Below, one piece after another: positions 33,695 through 44,343 of a stretch of 64,000 nt of DNA. Position 1 is the stretch's first letter. Every line of letters starts with the position of its first letter. Below the pieces are notes generated by a model. The model did not search any database. It was not told the DNA's origin and was given only the letters and a program-made list of their open reading frames with translations. Origin of the DNA: Piscinibacter sp. XHJ-5 (GTDB lineage Bacteria; Pseudomonadota; Gammaproteobacteria; Burkholderiales; Burkholderiaceae_C); NCBI RefSeq assembly GCF_029855045.1, contig NZ_CP123228.1, forward strand, positions 3,286,001-3,350,000, read 5' to 3'. A program made the translations under genes and the position numbers.

Positions 33695-34425
33695 GAACGA
33701 TGATTCACCGCTCTGCCCTCGCCTGCCTGGTCGCGCTCGCAGGCTGCGGCGGCGGCGACGACGAGCCCGCGGCCGCCGCACCTGTGGCCGGCCTGTACGA
33801 AGGCAGCGGCGGCAGCCAGCCTGCCTCCAAGCTGCTGATCCTCGACACCGGCCGCTACTACCTGGTCTACGGGCTGAACAGCGCCAGCGCGGCACCCGTC
33901 GGCGGCGTCGTCGTCGGCGACGGCACGGCCAGCGGGACCAGCTTCAGCTCGAGCAATGCGCACGACTTCGATCTGCAGGCGAAGGCATTGCTCACCGCGA
34001 CGCTGGCCACGACGCTGGTGCCGGCAACGTCGGCCGCCACCACGGTCACCCATGCAGCCGGCGGCACCGCGAGCTACAGCGGCAGCTTCGATCCGGCATC
34101 GTCGGCGGGTGCGTCGCTGTCGGCGCTGGCCGGCACCTATGGCGGCGAACTCGCCGGCCTGGGCGGCACCGACGCCTCGGTGCTGACGGTCGATGGATCG
34201 GGCGCGCTGGCCGGCGGCGGTTCGGGCAACTGCACCTACGCGGGCATCGCGCAGGCGCATGGCAGCGGCAACGTGTACGACATCCGCCTCACCTTCGGCA
34301 GCGATTGCCCCAGCGCGGGCAGCACGCTGCGCGGGCATGCCTTCCTGAGCGGCAAGACGCTCTATGCGGTCGTCGTGAGCGGAGACCTGGCGACGGTGGC
34401 GTTGTTCGCAGGCGTCAAGCCGTGA
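33691..34425 (+). CDS. Putative lipoprotein, glycine/alanine/serine-rich
   Basis: A 244-residue exported protein. The signal peptide ends in a lipobox LVALAGC (Cys at residue 19), so it should be lipid-anchored. The mature part begins GGGDDEPAAAAP and consists of low-complexity beta-rich sequence with two similar segments: VAGLYEGSGGSQPASKLLIL and LAGTYGGELAGLGGTDASVL. Similar small Burkholderiales lipoproteins have no known function. It is coupled to the glycosyltransferase gene, and its last 64 bp overlap the convergent FtsH-like gene. Confidence 0.7.
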   Translation: MRTMIHRSALACLVALAGCGGGDDEPAAAAPVAGLYEGSGGSQPASKLLILDTGRYYLVYGLNSASAAPVGGVVVGDGTASGTSFSSSNAHDFDLQAKALLTATLATTLVPATSAATTVTHAAGGTASYSGSFDPASSAGASLSALAGTYGGELAGLGGTDASVLTVDGSGALAGGGSGNCTYAGIAQAHGSGNVYDIRLTFGSDCPSAGSTLRGHAFLSGKTLYAVVVSGDLATVALFAGVKP

Positions 34426-36305
34426 GGCACGCCGCCGGACAACGCCTTCTTCAAGAGCGCCCCGCTCACCGTCTCGTGCCCTAGCAGCAACTCGGCCAGC
34501 ACGGTCAGCCGCGCGTGATGCTCGTCGAGCACCTTGCGGCATTCCGCCTGCGCGCTTTCCAGGAGCTGGCGCGCCTCGTCGAGCAGCGACTTCTGGATGT
34601 CCGGGCCGATGAGCTCCTTGGGCACCCCGGCCATGCTGAGCAGGCCGAACGTCTTGCCGAAGCCGTAGCGGCCGATCATCGACGTGGCGAGCTCGGACGC
34701 CCGCATCAGGTCGTCGGCGGCGCCCGAGGACGCATTGCCGAAGGCGATCAGTTCGGCCTCGCGCCCGGCCAGCATCATGGCCAGGCGCGACAGCAGCTCT
34801 CGCTCGCCGTGCAGAGGCTCCTCGCTGTGGCGCGCCACGTAGGTCACGCCGAGCGCGCGGCCGCGCGGCTCGATGCTGACGCGCTCGACGGTGCCCGCAT
34901 TCAGCACATGGGCGACCAGCGCATGTCCCGATTCGTGGAAGGCAATGCGGCGCAAGGTGTCCGGCGTGATCAGGTCCTTGGCCGACGACACCTCGCCGCC
35001 GAGCTGATGCGTCTCCAGCGCCTGCGCCAGCCGCTCGGCACTGACGAGCGCCTCGCCGGCCTCGGCCGCGCAAGCCGCGGCGCGATTGACGCAGTTCGCG
35101 ATGTCCGCCGGCGACAGGCCGGTCGCCGTGCGGGCGATGGGCCCCAGCTCGATGCCGGCTGCGGCCTTCACCTGTCGCAGGTACATGCCGAACAGCGCCT
35201 CGCGCTCGCGCGGCGTCGGCAGCGCGGTACTGACGGTCATGTCGAAGCGGCCGGGGCGGCGCATCGCCTCGTCGATGTTGTCGACGTGGTTGGTGGCCCC
35301 GACGACGACCACGTTGTCGAGCGGCGAGAAGCCATCCATCTCGACCAGCAGGCGGTTGATGATGCGGTTCTGCTCCTGCTCGCCGCCGCGCGCCTCGCCG
35401 CCCTGCGAGCGCTTGCCCAGGCCGTCGATCTCGTCGATGAAGACGATGCACGGCGCACTGGCGCGTGCGCGCTGGAACAGCTCCCTGACCTTGCCGATGC
35501 CCGCGCCGTAGAACATCGAGCTGAAGTAGGAACCGTCGACGGCAATGAAGCGGGCGCCGCACTCGCCGGCGAGCGCGCGTGCGAGCAGCGTCTTGCCCGT
35601 GCCCGGCGGACCGTCGAGCAGCACGCCGCGCGGAGGCTTGGCGCCGACCGCCGCGTACTGCGCCGGATCCTTCATGAAGGCAGCGACGCGGCGCAGTGCA
35701 CGCTTGGCCTCGTCGGCCCCGATCACGTCGTCGAAGCGCGTCGAAGGCCTTTCGGCCGGATGTGCACGGCCGAGCGAGAGGCCGCCCTTGCTCTGCACCC
35801 ACACCAGCAGGCCGACGATCAGGGCCAGCGGCAGCAGCGATCCCAGCAAGGTCGCGCCATGGTCGACGGCTTGCGCGGCCTTCTCGCTGCCGCTGCGCGC
35901 ATCGATCTCGACGCTGGTCAGCGCGAAGCCGTTCTTCACGCTGAGCTCGGTGAGGCGCGACGCAAGGTCGTTGCGGCAGCCGGGGCCGCAGTCGATCATT
36001 CGGGTGCTGTGTCGGGCACCGTGCGAGTCGGTGTAGAGCACGAGCAGGCCATCGACCGCGACGGCCGTGACCTGGCGCGCAGCGAGCGCGCGCTCGAACT
36101 CGGAGGCTTCCCTCGGATCGGCGAGCCACGCCTGGGGCGTCTTCTCGAAGGCCAGCGCCGTCGGGTCCTTGCGCGAACGCGCCTGCGTCTGGGCCTGCTG
36201 CTGCAGGAAAGTGGCCCCCGCGAGCAGCAGCGCCGCTGCGAGCACGGCGCCACCCTTGATCAGTTTTCCCTTGAAGCTGCTGCGGGGCTGGCTGGCGCTG
36301 TCCAT
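34362..36305 (-). CDS. FtsH-like membrane AAA+ zinc metalloprotease, divergent paralogue
   Basis: A 647-residue protein with FtsH architecture: membrane helices near residues 17-34 and 152-170 flanking a periplasmic domain, an AAA domain with Walker A GPPGTGKT (232-239), Walker B FIDEID (289-294) and second region of homology NHVDNIDEAMRRPGRFD, and a protease domain with HESGH (457-461). It should degrade membrane or cytosolic proteins at the inner membrane. The pore loop reads YFSSMFYGAGIGK where classical FtsH has FVEMFVGVGA. There is no rlmE or folP beside it, so it is an additional, specialised copy. Its 3' end overlaps the convergent lipoprotein gene by 64 bp. Confidence 0.88.
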   Translation of the reverse strand: MDSASQPRSSFKGKLIKGGAVLAAALLLAGATFLQQQAQTQARSRKDPTALAFEKTPQAWLADPREASEFERALAARQVTAVAVDGLLVLYTDSHGARHSTRMIDCGPGCRNDLASRLTELSVKNGFALTSVEIDARSGSEKAAQAVDHGATLLGSLLPLALIVGLLVWVQSKGGLSLGRAHPAERPSTRFDDVIGADEAKRALRRVAAFMKDPAQYAAVGAKPPRGVLLDGPPGTGKTLLARALAGECGARFIAVDGSYFSSMFYGAGIGKVRELFQRARASAPCIVFIDEIDGLGKRSQGGEARGGEQEQNRIINRLLVEMDGFSPLDNVVVVGATNHVDNIDEAMRRPGRFDMTVSTALPTPREREALFGMYLRQVKAAAGIELGPIARTATGLSPADIANCVNRAAACAAEAGEALVSAERLAQALETHQLGGEVSSAKDLITPDTLRRIAFHESGHALVAHVLNAGTVERVSIEPRGRALGVTYVARHSEEPLHGERELLSRLAMMLAGREAELIAFGNASSGAADDLMRASELATSMIGRYGFGKTFGLLSMAGVPKELIGPDIQKSLLDEARQLLESAQAECRKVLDEHHARLTVLAELLLGHETVSGALLKKALSGGVPHGLTPANNATVARSPLTTTA

Positions 36306-36403
36306 CGATGACTTCCGACTAAAGCCGGAAGGCTACGCGCGGCTGCCCCGCGGCGATCGTGCGATGAGCGCCGTGAATCGGAGGTTTTCCGGTGGAACCT
36401 TGC

Positions 36404-36904
36404 TCAGGCCGCAGGAATGCGCAACACCTGCCCCGGATAGATCTTGTCCGGGTCCTTCAGCATCGGCTTGTTGGCCTCGAAGATCTTCATGTAGGCGTTG
36501 GCGTCGCCGTATGCGTCCTTGGCGATCTTCGACAGCGTATCGCCGCTCTTGACGGTGCGAAAAGTCCCCGGCGCCTCGGCGGCCTGCGCCACGGTCATCT
36601 CGTCGCGCACCTGCGAGACGTGCTGCACGTTGCCGCAGCAAAGCACGATCTTTTCCCGCGTGGCCTGGTCCGGGGCCTCGCCGCGCACGGTCACGGTGGT
36701 GGTGGCCCCGTCGTAGACGACCTCGAGGTTCTTGGCCGAGAGGTTCTGCTGCGCGATGTACTTCTCGATGGCCTCACCGGCGGCGGCGTTCAGAGCGGCG
36801 ACGTCGCCCGGCGAGGGGGCCGCCGGCGCAGCGGGCGCTGCCTTGGCATCCTTGCCGCCGAACAGCTTCTCACCGGCTTCCTTCAGAAACGAGACCAGGC
36901 TCAT
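36404..36904 (-). CDS. kbp: BON-LysM protein Kbp (YgaU-like)
   Basis: A 166-residue cytoplasmic protein that starts MSLVSFLKEAGEKLFG as Kbp/YgaU does. Residues 45-105 form a BON domain (VVYDGATTTVTVRGEA), and residues 113-163 form a LysM domain (RTVKSGDTLSKIAKDAYGD, then FEANKPMLKDPDKIYPGQVLRIP). In E. coli Kbp binds potassium and affects growth under potassium stress. There is an alanine/proline-rich linker at residues 22-35 that the E. coli protein lacks. It is a single gene between ftsH-like and phnM, all on the minus strand with gaps of about 100-150 bp. Confidence 0.88.
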   Translation of the reverse strand: MSLVSFLKEAGEKLFGGKDAKAAPAAPAAPSPGDVAALNAAAGEAIEKYIAQQNLSAKNLEVVYDGATTTVTVRGEAPDQATREKIVLCCGNVQHVSQVRDEMTVAQAAEAPGTFRTVKSGDTLSKIAKDAYGDANAYMKIFEANKPMLKDPDKIYPGQVLRIPAA

Positions 36905-37056
36905 GGCAAATCCTTTCAGGCAATACGGGTTGCGGCGCAGCCGGACGGCGGCCCAAGGCGCACCTTAGTCACCGGCGGCGATCCTGTCAGTCAGCAGTTG
37001 CGTCCGCGGCGTGTCGGCGCTGTCCCACAAGACTCGCGGTGCCTGCCCCGGCTCCG

Positions 37057-38196
37057 TCACGCGACGCGGCGACTGTCGCGCCAAACCTCGCGCACCACCG
37101 GATGTCCCTCGATGTCCTTCACCCGGATCAGATCGGCGCGCAGCCCGATCTCCATCGCGCCGCGATCGCCCAGGCCGCATGCCTGCGCCGGCCGCCGGCT
37201 CACCACGCCGATCGCCTCGCTGAGCGAGAAACCGGCATCGCGGGTCAGCAGCCACGCGGCAAGCAACAGGCTGCCCGGAACATAGTCGGAAGACAGCGCG
37301 TCCAGCACGCCTTCGCGTGCCAGCACCATCGCCGACACGTTGCCCGAATGCGAGCCGCCGCGCACGACGTTCGGCGCTCCCGCGACGGTGGCCAGTCCCC
37401 TGGCCTTGGCATGGCGGGCGGCCGCCAGCGTGGTCGGGAACTCGCTCATCGCCGCGCCGAGCTCGCAAGCCTCGTCGACATGCGCCAGCGTGGTGTCGTC
37501 GTGGGTGGCCAGGGCGATGCCACGACGCTTGGCGAAGTCGGCGAACCAGGCGCGATGGGGGGCGGCATGGCGGGCCTGTCGCTGCGGCGCCATGCGCACC
37601 TCCTGGTCGAACTGCTTGTCGCTCCAGCCCTTCTTGCCGGTGTAGTAGACGCGGGCGTGCTCGAGGTCGGTCCACTGCCGCTGACCGGGGGTGTGGTCCA
37701 TCAGCGAGATGAGGCGCAGCCTTGCATGACCGGCGAAGGGTTCGAAAAGCTCGAGCGCATTGGGCGCTGGCAGTTCGCAGCGCACATGGATGTGGTGATC
37801 GGCGCGCAGCGAGCCGGCCGCCTCCAGCCGGTCGAGTACACCGAGCAGCGCGCTCTGGTCGCGCGAACGGAAGCCGTCGCCGTACGGGTCGCCGACGCCG
37901 ATCGCATCGAGCACCGTCGTGATGCCCGCGGCCGCGATCTCGGCGTCGTGCGCCTGCACCGCCCCCTGCATCGGGAACACGACCTTGGGGCGCGGCATGA
38001 CGTGACGTTCCAGGTTGTCGGTGTGCACCTCGACCAATCCCGGCAGCAGGTAGTCCCCGTCGAGGTCCAGCGTGGCCAGCGCCGCGCTGCGGCCGCCGTG
38101 GATGTCGGCGATGCGCCCGTCGCGCACCTGCACGCAGCCGTGCAGCGTCTCGGTCGGCAGCACCAGCCGAGCGTTGCGGAAAACCTGTTCCTTCAT
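37057..38196 (-). CDS. phnM: Alpha-D-ribose 1-methylphosphonate 5-triphosphate diphosphatase
   Basis: A 379-residue amidohydrolase-fold enzyme of the C-P lyase pathway. The metal motif VEVHTDNLERHVMPRP (HTDN form typical of PhnM) is near residue 60, SLMDHTPGQRQW near 165, and THDDTT near 240. It hydrolyses the triphosphate of the phosphonate-ribose intermediate. No phnGHIJKL genes are in the window, so the rest of the pathway must be elsewhere. It is divergent from a DUF1045 gene that accompanies phosphonate operons in other proteobacteria, which supports the call. Confidence 0.9.
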   Translation of the reverse strand: MKEQVFRNARLVLPTETLHGCVQVRDGRIADIHGGRSAALATLDLDGDYLLPGLVEVHTDNLERHVMPRPKVVFPMQGAVQAHDAEIAAAGITTVLDAIGVGDPYGDGFRSRDQSALLGVLDRLEAAGSLRADHHIHVRCELPAPNALELFEPFAGHARLRLISLMDHTPGQRQWTDLEHARVYYTGKKGWSDKQFDQEVRMAPQRQARHAAPHRAWFADFAKRRGIALATHDDTTLAHVDEACELGAAMSEFPTTLAAARHAKARGLATVAGAPNVVRGGSHSGNVSAMVLAREGVLDALSSDYVPGSLLLAAWLLTRDAGFSLSEAIGVVSRRPAQACGLGDRGAMEIGLRADLIRVKDIEGHPVVREVWRDSRRVA

Positions 38197-38329
38197 CGAG
38201 ATCCCTCAAGCCAGGCGCGATGTTGACACGTTGCCGCGCTCGGTCCGAAACATGGTGCAAGCCGCGCAGCTCTAAGATGGTCCGCCCATCGATGGAAAAA
38301 CGCACCATGCTGAACGACAAGGTTGCAGC

Positions 38330-39010
38330 GTGAGAGACGGCTTGACCGGCGCGCGCCACGCTGTCTACTTCGCGCCCGCGGCCATGCATCCGCTGTCGGA
38401 GGCAGGCGCCAGATGGCTGGGCACGCAACGGCCGGCGCGCGAAGGTGTCGAGCAGCCCTGGCGCTATCGCTTCCATGCGACGCTGCGGCCGCCGATGAGG
38501 CTGCGCGAAGACGCATCCGCCGCCGAGTTCGAGACTGCCGTGCGGGCGCTGGCAGCACGCACACCGGCCTTCGTGATGCCCGAGCTGGCCGTCGGCTGGT
38601 TGGGTGACTTCCTCGCCTTGCGTCCGGTGGTCGAGCCCGATGCCGGCCATCCGCTGCACCGCCTCGCACAGGCCTGCGTTCGCGAGCTCGATGCGTGGCG
38701 CGCGCCCATCGACGAAGCGCAGATTGCCAAGCGGCTGGCGCATGCGCCTCTGGATGCCGAGCAGCAGGCTTTGCTGCGACGCTGGGGCTACCCGCACGTG
38801 CTGAACCGGTGGCGCTTCCACATGACCTTGTCGAACAGCATGCCGCAGGACGCCGCTCTGCGCGGTCGCTGGGCCGAGGCGGCCAGGCGCCATTTCGCCG
38901 ACGCCCTGACGGCGCCGCTGGCCTGCGACGCACTGTGCGTCTTCGTGGAACCTTCGCCGGGGGCGGTCTTCGAGCTGGTACGGCGCGTTCCGCTCGCCGC
39001 CAAGGCCTGA
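38330..39010 (+). CDS. DUF1045 phosphonate-metabolism protein, 2H phosphoesterase type
   Basis: A 226-residue protein with two HxT-type motifs, FHATL near residue 46 and FHMTL near residue 164, the pair that defines 2H phosphoesterases. The start RHAVYFAP and the PEL..G...FLALRP segment fit DUF1045 proteins of C-P lyase operons, which may act on cyclic ribose phosphates. The GTG start at 38330 overlaps the stop of a 13-codon frame beginning at 38292 (MEKRTMLNDKVAA), possibly a coupled leader. It is divergent from phnM and probably functions in the same pathway. Confidence 0.82.
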   Translation: MRDGLTGARHAVYFAPAAMHPLSEAGARWLGTQRPAREGVEQPWRYRFHATLRPPMRLREDASAAEFETAVRALAARTPAFVMPELAVGWLGDFLALRPVVEPDAGHPLHRLAQACVRELDAWRAPIDEAQIAKRLAHAPLDAEQQALLRRWGYPHVLNRWRFHMTLSNSMPQDAALRGRWAEAARRHFADALTAPLACDALCVFVEPSPGAVFELVRRVPLAAKA

Positions 39011-39014
39011 TCGA

Positions 39015-39338
39015 TCAGAAGGGGCCGGGCAGGGCCTTGAGTCCGAGCCACACCGCGCCGATGACGGCGTTGACGGGCACGCTGAGCGCGCTGGGAATGT
39101 AGAAGAAGGCCGACACGCCCGGGGCATTGAGCATCAGCTCGAAGAAGCCGCCCAGTCCGTAGAGCACGGCGCCGCACCACAGCCAACGCCGCATGTAGGT
39201 GAGCAGCCAGTGCGCGTGTTCCTGGTTGTGCCGCCAGGCGGCCGCACGCTCGATCAGATTGCCGCGCGTGACGTCCTTGAACAACCAGCCGAAGAAGAAG
39301 TAGCGATACAGCAGGGTCCGAAAGGCCGGGTCTTGCAC
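39015..39338 (-). CDS. Small inner-membrane protein of unknown function
   Basis: A 107-residue protein with two hydrophobic segments, residues about 53-70 (WLWCGAVLYGLGGFFELML) and 77-101 (AFFYIPSALSVPVNAVIGAVWLGL). It has an arginine/histidine-rich N-terminal half (LYRYFFFGWLFKDVTRGNLIERAAAWRHN). I do not recognise the family. It is tail-to-tail with the DUF1045 gene (4-bp gap). Confidence 0.6.
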   Translation of the reverse strand: MQDPAFRTLLYRYFFFGWLFKDVTRGNLIERAAAWRHNQEHAHWLLTYMRRWLWCGAVLYGLGGFFELMLNAPGVSAFFYIPSALSVPVNAVIGAVWLGLKALPGPF

Positions 39339-39423
39339 AGTGTCTCCCTTCCCTCGCCGAGCCGCGCGCGTGGCGTCCCGGATCTCGAGGAAGACCTTGG
39401 CGCGAGCCTTTTTGTTCCGCGCC

Positions 39424-39639
39424 TCAGTCCTGGGCGTCCGCCACGTCGTCGCTGTCGTCGACCTCGTGATCGAAGCTCGCGACCTCGTCGGGCGTGTGCG
39501 GAAGCATCGGCTTGTCCAGGGGCTTGCAGATGCGGCGCTGCAGACGTCCGAGGCGATCCGAGCGCTCCATGGCCTGGATCACGTCCTCGGGGTTCATCAT
39601 CAAGGCGAACGGGTTCGACGCCAGCGGCGACTTGTCCAT
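39424..39639 (-). CDS. Small acidic hypothetical protein
   Basis: A 71-residue protein starting MDKSPLASNPFALMMNPEDV and ending in an acidic tail with DHEVDDSDDVADAQD. GGAGAA six bases before the ATG at 39639 supports it; the frame is open a little further up without homology. The sequence has charged helices (IQAMERSDRLGRLQRRICKPL) and no membrane segment. Function unknown. It precedes the two-helix membrane protein on the same strand. Confidence 0.55.
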   Translation of the reverse strand: MDKSPLASNPFALMMNPEDVIQAMERSDRLGRLQRRICKPLDKPMLPHTPDEVASFDHEVDDSDDVADAQD

Positions 39640-39753
39640 TGCGGTTCTCCTGCACGGCGTATGCCGATGAAGCAACTGTAGACGTCGCTGCAAGAAGGGG
39701 AAGTCGGGTCCGCGCCAAAGACCGTGTCGGATTTCGCCTGACAGGCGCTTACG

Positions 39754-40401
39754 TCACCGGCCCAGTGCGTCGAGCCGCGTCGCCAGGGCCTCGCGCTTGG
39801 CCAGCCGCGCGAAATCGCCCGCGCTCAAGCCACGGTCGTTGCGCGCCTTCGCGTCGGCCCCGCGTGCGAGCAGCAGTTCGACGCTGGCCTCGTTGCCGTA
39901 CTGGGCCGCCATCATGAGCGGCGTCGTTCTGTTGGGCGATTCGGCATTGATGTCGCCGCCCCGGTCCAGCAGCAGCTTGACGGCCGCCGTGTCCGGGCCC
40001 GTCGCGGCGTAGTGCAGCGGCGACCAGCCGGGCTTGTTGATCTGAGCGCCACGCTCGATCAGCCGCCGGGTCCAGTCTGTCTGGCCTTTGAGCGCGGCAA
40101 TCATCAGGGCCGACTCGTCGGACGCATTCAGCGCGTTGACGTCGACGGAGCTGTCCTTGAGCAATGCCTCGGCGACATTGAAGCTCTCGCCGCGAAGGGC
40201 CAGGTACAGCGCCGTCTGGCCTTGCGAATCGCGCGAATTCGCGTCGAAGCCACGCTGGATGAGCGTGCGCACGGTACCGGCGTCATCGGTCGCCGTCGCA
40301 CGGAAGAAATCCTCGTACGACCCGGCCACAGCCAAGGCGCAAAACCCATATGCGACAACGAGTTGCGCCAGTTTTCGAAAGTGCCTCAAAGCGCTTTTCA
40401 T
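39754..40401 (-). CDS. Exported ankyrin-repeat protein
   Basis: A 215-residue protein with an N-terminal hydrophobic signal (LAQLVVAYGFCALAVAGS) and four to five ankyrin repeats from residue 40 to 195: GQTALYLALRGESFNVAEAL, ESALMIAALKGQTDWTRRLI, WSPLHYAATGPDTAAVKLLL and TTPLMMAAQYGNEASVELLL. Such periplasmic ankyrin proteins are common next to tatD in Burkholderiales; they mediate protein contacts. Its start overlaps the tatD stop by 4 bp, so it is coupled to the mltG-tatD operon. Confidence 0.85.
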   Translation of the reverse strand: MKSALRHFRKLAQLVVAYGFCALAVAGSYEDFFRATATDDAGTVRTLIQRGFDANSRDSQGQTALYLALRGESFNVAEALLKDSSVDVNALNASDESALMIAALKGQTDWTRRLIERGAQINKPGWSPLHYAATGPDTAAVKLLLDRGGDINAESPNRTTPLMMAAQYGNEASVELLLARGADAKARNDRGLSAGDFARLAKREALATRLDALGR

Positions 40402-41195
40402 CGATCGCCTCCACTTGCCTGTCCGATGCCGAAAAGATTCTCGAAATTGCTCGAAGTTGCCAGCGCAACCGCTTGAACGTCAATGCCTTTCAGCTGTGCA
40501 ATCTGCTGGGCGACGTAGGGAACATAAGCCGGCGAATTGGTCTTGCCCCGGTACGGCACCGGCGCCAGGTACGGGCTGTCCGTCTCGATCAGGCAACGGT
40601 CCAGCGGCACATAGCGTGCCACCGCACGCAGGTCCTCGGCATTCTTGAAGGTCAGGATGCCGGAGAACGAGATCAGGAAGCCGAGATCGAGCGCGGCGCG
40701 CGCGACCTCCATGGTCTCGGTGAAGCAGTGAAAGACACCGGTCACCTCGCCGCGTCCCTCGTCCTTCAGCACCGCCAGCGTGTCGTGGGAAGCGCTGCGC
40801 GTGTGGATCACCAGTGGCTTTCGGGTCAGGCGGCTCGCGCGGATGTGCACGCGAAAGCGTTCGCGCTGCCACTCCATGTCGGCCAGGCTGCGGCCGGCGA
40901 GCCGGTAGTAGTCGAGACCGGTCTCTCCGATGGCCACCACGCGGGGCTTTCCGGCCAGCGCGACCAAGTCGTCGACGGTGGGCTCTCGCACGTCCTCGTT
41001 GTCCGGATGCACGCCCGCGCTCGCCCAGAAGTTGTCGTAGCTCGTGGCCAGGCGGTGCACCCGGTCGAACTCTTCGAGCGTGGTGCAGATGCACAGCGCG
41101 CGGTCGACACCGGCTGCGGCCATGTCGGCGCGAATCTGCGGCAGGCGCTCGGACAGCTCCGGGAAGCTGAGGTGGCAGTGGGAGTCGACGTACAT
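40398..41195 (-). CDS. TatD-family metal-dependent hydrolase/DNase
   Basis: A 265-residue TIM-barrel hydrolase. Metal ligands are visible in MYVDSHCHLSF (HxH at the N-terminus), AIGETGLDYYR (Glu), LVIHTRSASHDT (His), TGVFHCFT (His) and LIETDSPYLAPVP (Asp). TatD/YcfH proteins have 3'-5' exonuclease or related hydrolase activity. The ATG at 41195 is chosen because the family begins MYVDSHCH; the frame is open 12 codons further. It follows the PilZ gene in the conserved mltG-tmk-holB-pilZ-tatD order. Confidence 0.9.
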   Translation of the reverse strand: MYVDSHCHLSFPELSERLPQIRADMAAAGVDRALCICTTLEEFDRVHRLATSYDNFWASAGVHPDNEDVREPTVDDLVALAGKPRVVAIGETGLDYYRLAGRSLADMEWQRERFRVHIRASRLTRKPLVIHTRSASHDTLAVLKDEGRGEVTGVFHCFTETMEVARAALDLGFLISFSGILTFKNAEDLRAVARYVPLDRCLIETDSPYLAPVPYRGKTNSPAYVPYVAQQIAQLKGIDVQAVALATSSNFENLFGIGQASGGDR

Positions 41196-41233
41196 GCAGT
41201 GCAAACCCGCCTGCGCCCGCTTGGAGCGCACTC

Positions 41234-41626
41234 TCAGATCGTCTGAGTGGGCTTCGAAGAGGAGATGGACGTGCCGAGGATCTCTTCGATCTTCAGCTTC
41301 AGCAGCCGCGTTTTCTCGTCGCTCGGGAAGCGCACGCCGACGCCCTGTGTGCGTCCCGCCGAGGCGTTGGCCGGCGTGATCCAGGCCACCTTGCCCGCGA
41401 CGGGATAGCGCTGGGGATCGTCGGGCAACGACAGGAGAAGGTAGATGTCCTCGCCGAGCTTGTATTCGCGCGTCGTCGGCACGAACAGGCCGCCTTCGGA
41501 AAACAGCGGAATGTAGGCGGCGTACAGCGCACCCTTCTCGCGGAACACCAGTTGGATCACGCTCGGGCGAGCGGCGCTCGCTGCGGGCGCGCCCGAAAGG
41601 ACGTTGCGCGGGATCGGGTCGTTCAT
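41234..41626 (-). CDS. PilZ-domain protein
   Basis: A 130-residue protein. The PilZ-like beta-barrel runs from residue 20 to 110 (IQLVFREKGALYAAYIPLFSEGGLFVPTTREY, VAGKVAWITP, GVGVRFPSDE). The c-di-GMP RxxxR motif is not evident, as in the PilZ protein of the type IV pilus system itself, which does not bind c-di-GMP. Its place after holB is the same as that of pilZ in Pseudomonas, so it probably serves type IV pilus assembly through PilB/FimX-like partners. Confidence 0.82.
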   Translation of the reverse strand: MNDPIPRNVLSGAPAASAARPSVIQLVFREKGALYAAYIPLFSEGGLFVPTTREYKLGEDIYLLLSLPDDPQRYPVAGKVAWITPANASAGRTQGVGVRFPSDEKTRLLKLKIEEILGTSISSSKPTQTI

Positions 41627-41663
41627 CGGACCAGTGTAACGAAGAGCCTCTGCAAAAACGGCT

Positions 41664-44286
<2,623 letters not shown>

Positions 44287-44343
44287 CGGTCAAGGACAAC
44301 CCCGCGAGGGGAGCGAAAGACGGGCCGGAATGATAATCGCCGT

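Noticed and set aside
38292..38333. 13-codon frame before the DUF1045 gene as an independent gene
   Set aside because: Too short to support; kept only as a possible coupled leader.
36965..39127. 720-codon minus-strand frame spanning phnM and DUF1045 regions
   Set aside because: Alternate-frame shadow of phnM and antisense of the DUF1045 gene.
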